From G963556115 sp963678205 (GTDB lineage Bacteria > Planctomycetota > SZUA-567), in the NCBI GenBank assembly GCA_963678205.1, contig OY782760.1, forward strand, positions 2,294,001-2,358,000: DNA of 64,000 bases, written 5' to 3'. The notes under the pieces are model-generated. The model made no database searches, was not told the DNA's origin, and was given only the letters and a program-made list of their open reading frames with translations. Shown in pieces: positions 62,853 to 64,000 of this stretch. Within the stretch, counting starts at the first letter, position 1; each line of letters begins with the position of its first letter. A program made the position numbers and the translations under genes.

Positions 62853-63215
62853 AAAATAAATTTCCATTCTAAGCCGTATTAATATAAACAATTATTAGAA
62901 ATTATAAAAGGAGTACAGTATTTATTGTCAAATATAAGGATTATATCTTCTTTTATTTAGAATATTCAATAAATTTTTAATGAATTATACTGATACTATA
63001 AAACAAATTATAGCAGTTTTGTTAAAATTTTGTGTATAATCCAACATTATTACATAAAAATTTCTTTTATTTATCATAAAAACTGGCATAATGTAGTAGA
63101 ATGTATTGTTATATAATACATAATGGGGAGAGTTATGTATTCACTGAGTTAACTCTTTATAAATAAAAATAATATGATAATTACTTTGTTGATGGTAGTG
63201 AGGAGACTAAAAACC
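62853..63215. other. 363-base divergent intergenic region
   Basis: A/T-rich leader between cysE and the exported repeat protein. A TATAAT at 63112-63117 lacks a clear -35. A 7-base inverted repeat (AGAGTTA with TAACTCT, 63129-63156) lies in the probable leader of the plus-strand gene. No RNA gene or S-box/T-box element was recognised. Confidence 0.4.
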
Positions 63216-64000
63216 ATGCGTGGTAGAATTATCGCTCTAATACTGGCTCTGACTTTACTTGTCAATTTTCCTTGTGGAGTTGCTGCTGAGCCGCGTTCAT
63301 ACCAACCACCTGCGAATACACCGGTTATTCCATGGAAGCGATTCAGTATTGCTTATGCAGTTAGAATTGTTGGAAATGCACTTACTTCAAAGGTTGAGTT
63401 TTATATTACAAATGATGGTGGCCTTACATGGAAGAAATATGGTGAAGATCCTGATAAGCTCAGCCCAATGGTAATAACAGTTCCTTCAGAAGGAACATAT
63501 GGACTTATTACTGCAGTATCAACTAGTGTACGCCCCGCAATTCCTCCTCGACCAGGAACAAAACCAGATAGATTTGTTATAGTTGATCGAACACCACCTG
63601 CGGCTGAGTGGTTAAGCCCAAATTCAGAAAAAGTTTTACTGACTGAAGCAGGTATTGAACTTTCATGGACAACCAGTGATAAATATCTAGGACTTACTCC
63701 TGTTGATATTGAGTACTCAACAGACGGAGGTAATTTTTGGCTTCCACTAAGAGAGAAACTGCCCGCAAAAGGTAGCATTCACTGGAATCCTCCCGTACTT
63801 GAAGGACAAACAAATATTGCTTTAAGACTTATTGCAACAGACTTGGCAGGGAATAAACGCATTGTTAAAAATAGAACTACTTTTACTTTGGATAGCACTC
63901 CACCAGTTATAACAATTTTAGGCCCTTCTTCTTCTGGTTCATTTAAATTTGATGTTGACTACACAGCAACTGATAATGAAAGTGGAGTAAAAAATGTGGA
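63216..64000 (+). CDS. exported protein with Ig-like repeats, 3' partial
   Basis: An open frame of 261 codons runs off the window. The N-terminus is a signal peptide (RIIALILALTLLVNFPCGVAA), cleaved before EPRSYQ. The mature part shows at least two repeat boundaries of the bacterial Ig-like kind, IVDRTPPAAEWLSP and TLDSTPPVITILGP, each starting a unit with WT or YTATDN later, and Ca2+-type DNE/ATD turns. It probably belongs to a long surface or periplasmic adhesin-like protein. GAGGAG lies 11 bases before the ATG. Length and anchor are unknown because the end is outside the window. Confidence 0.8.
   Translation, partial: MRGRIIALILALTLLVNFPCGVAAEPRSYQPPANTPVIPWKRFSIAYAVRIVGNALTSKVEFYITNDGGLTWKKYGEDPDKLSPMVITVPSEGTYGLITAVSTSVRPAIPPRPGTKPDRFVIVDRTPPAAEWLSPNSEKVLLTEAGIELSWTTSDKYLGLTPVDIEYSTDGGNFWLPLREKLPAKGSIHWNPPVLEGQTNIALRLIATDLAGNKRIVKNRTTFTLDSTPPVITILGPSSSGSFKFDVDYTATDNESGVKNV

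Noticed and set aside
1..64000. CRISPR arrays, insertion sequences, integrases, tRNA or rRNA genes
   Set aside because: I saw no regular direct-repeat/spacer pattern, no transposase or integrase motifs, and no recognisable tRNA or rRNA segments in the gaps.

Overview
The window is AT-rich, densely coded DNA on both strands. It reads as chromosome of an anaerobic or fermentative, Gram-negative-type (diderm) bacterium. The reasons are a multi-subunit NADH-linked [FeFe]-hydrogenase, an EFR1-type flavodoxin/ferredoxin, a 1418-residue AsmA/TamB-like envelope protein, several lipoproteins and Sec-exported proteins, and standard stop usage. The gene mix (hydrogenase, TPR-sulfotransferase, DUF3536 GH57 enzyme, FlhB-tail protein, receiver-ATPase fusion, huge cNMP-fold protein) suggests a poorly sampled deep lineage such as Riflebacteria or Lentisphaerae. 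That placement is a guess. I found no rRNA, tRNA, CRISPR array, insertion sequence or prophage.

Layout. 1-3.6 kb: the end of hydB and all of hydA. 3.6-9 kb: a minus-strand receiver/ATPase, then a plus-strand run of nitroreductase, parvulin, TPR-sulfotransferase, FlhB-tail protein and ComF. 9-16 kb: a GH57 enzyme, an NrnA-type phosphoesterase, a degenerate receiver, and a minus-strand asnS-pseudouridine synthase-thpR operon. 16-20.5 kb: an NAGS-like acetyltransferase, a DinG helicase-exonuclease and an unknown protein, closed by a long perfect hairpin. 20.5-26.7 kb, minus: a P-type ATPase, an ECF sigma/FecR-like pair and RNase Y. 27.2-35.9 kb, plus: prfB with a good sigma-70 promoter, then glyA, serA, a secreted MBL-like protein, icd, a long RadC, two lipoproteins and an acetyltransferase, ending in a terminator.

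35.9-43.5 kb: an SDR lacking its catalytic pair, a small unknown gene, two decayed genes (DsrE-like and MBL hydrolase), an arginase-family protein, a diguanylate cyclase, a Vat/CatB acetyltransferase and a chemoreceptor. 43.8-51.5 kb: an XRE-cupin regulator beside an acyl-CoA synthetase, then a purine block in which PurS is fused to PurL and the AICAR transformylase stands alone without its cyclohydrolase domain, with an SPFH protein between them. 51.5-63 kb: an acidic zinc-ribbon protein and a 1031-residue protein with MshEN-like and cNMP-binding-like domains (the least explained genes here), a PAP2 phosphatase, the AsmA-like giant, an EFR1 protein and serine acetyltransferase. The window ends inside an exported protein with Ig-like repeats.

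No clear new defence or mobile system is visible. The themes worth attention are proteins that keep a family fold but lose its active residues (receiver, SDR, MBL, arginase, sulfotransferase loop, cNMP fold), unusual domain fusions (RadC, PurSL), and the uncharacterised 51.5-55.6 kb pair.
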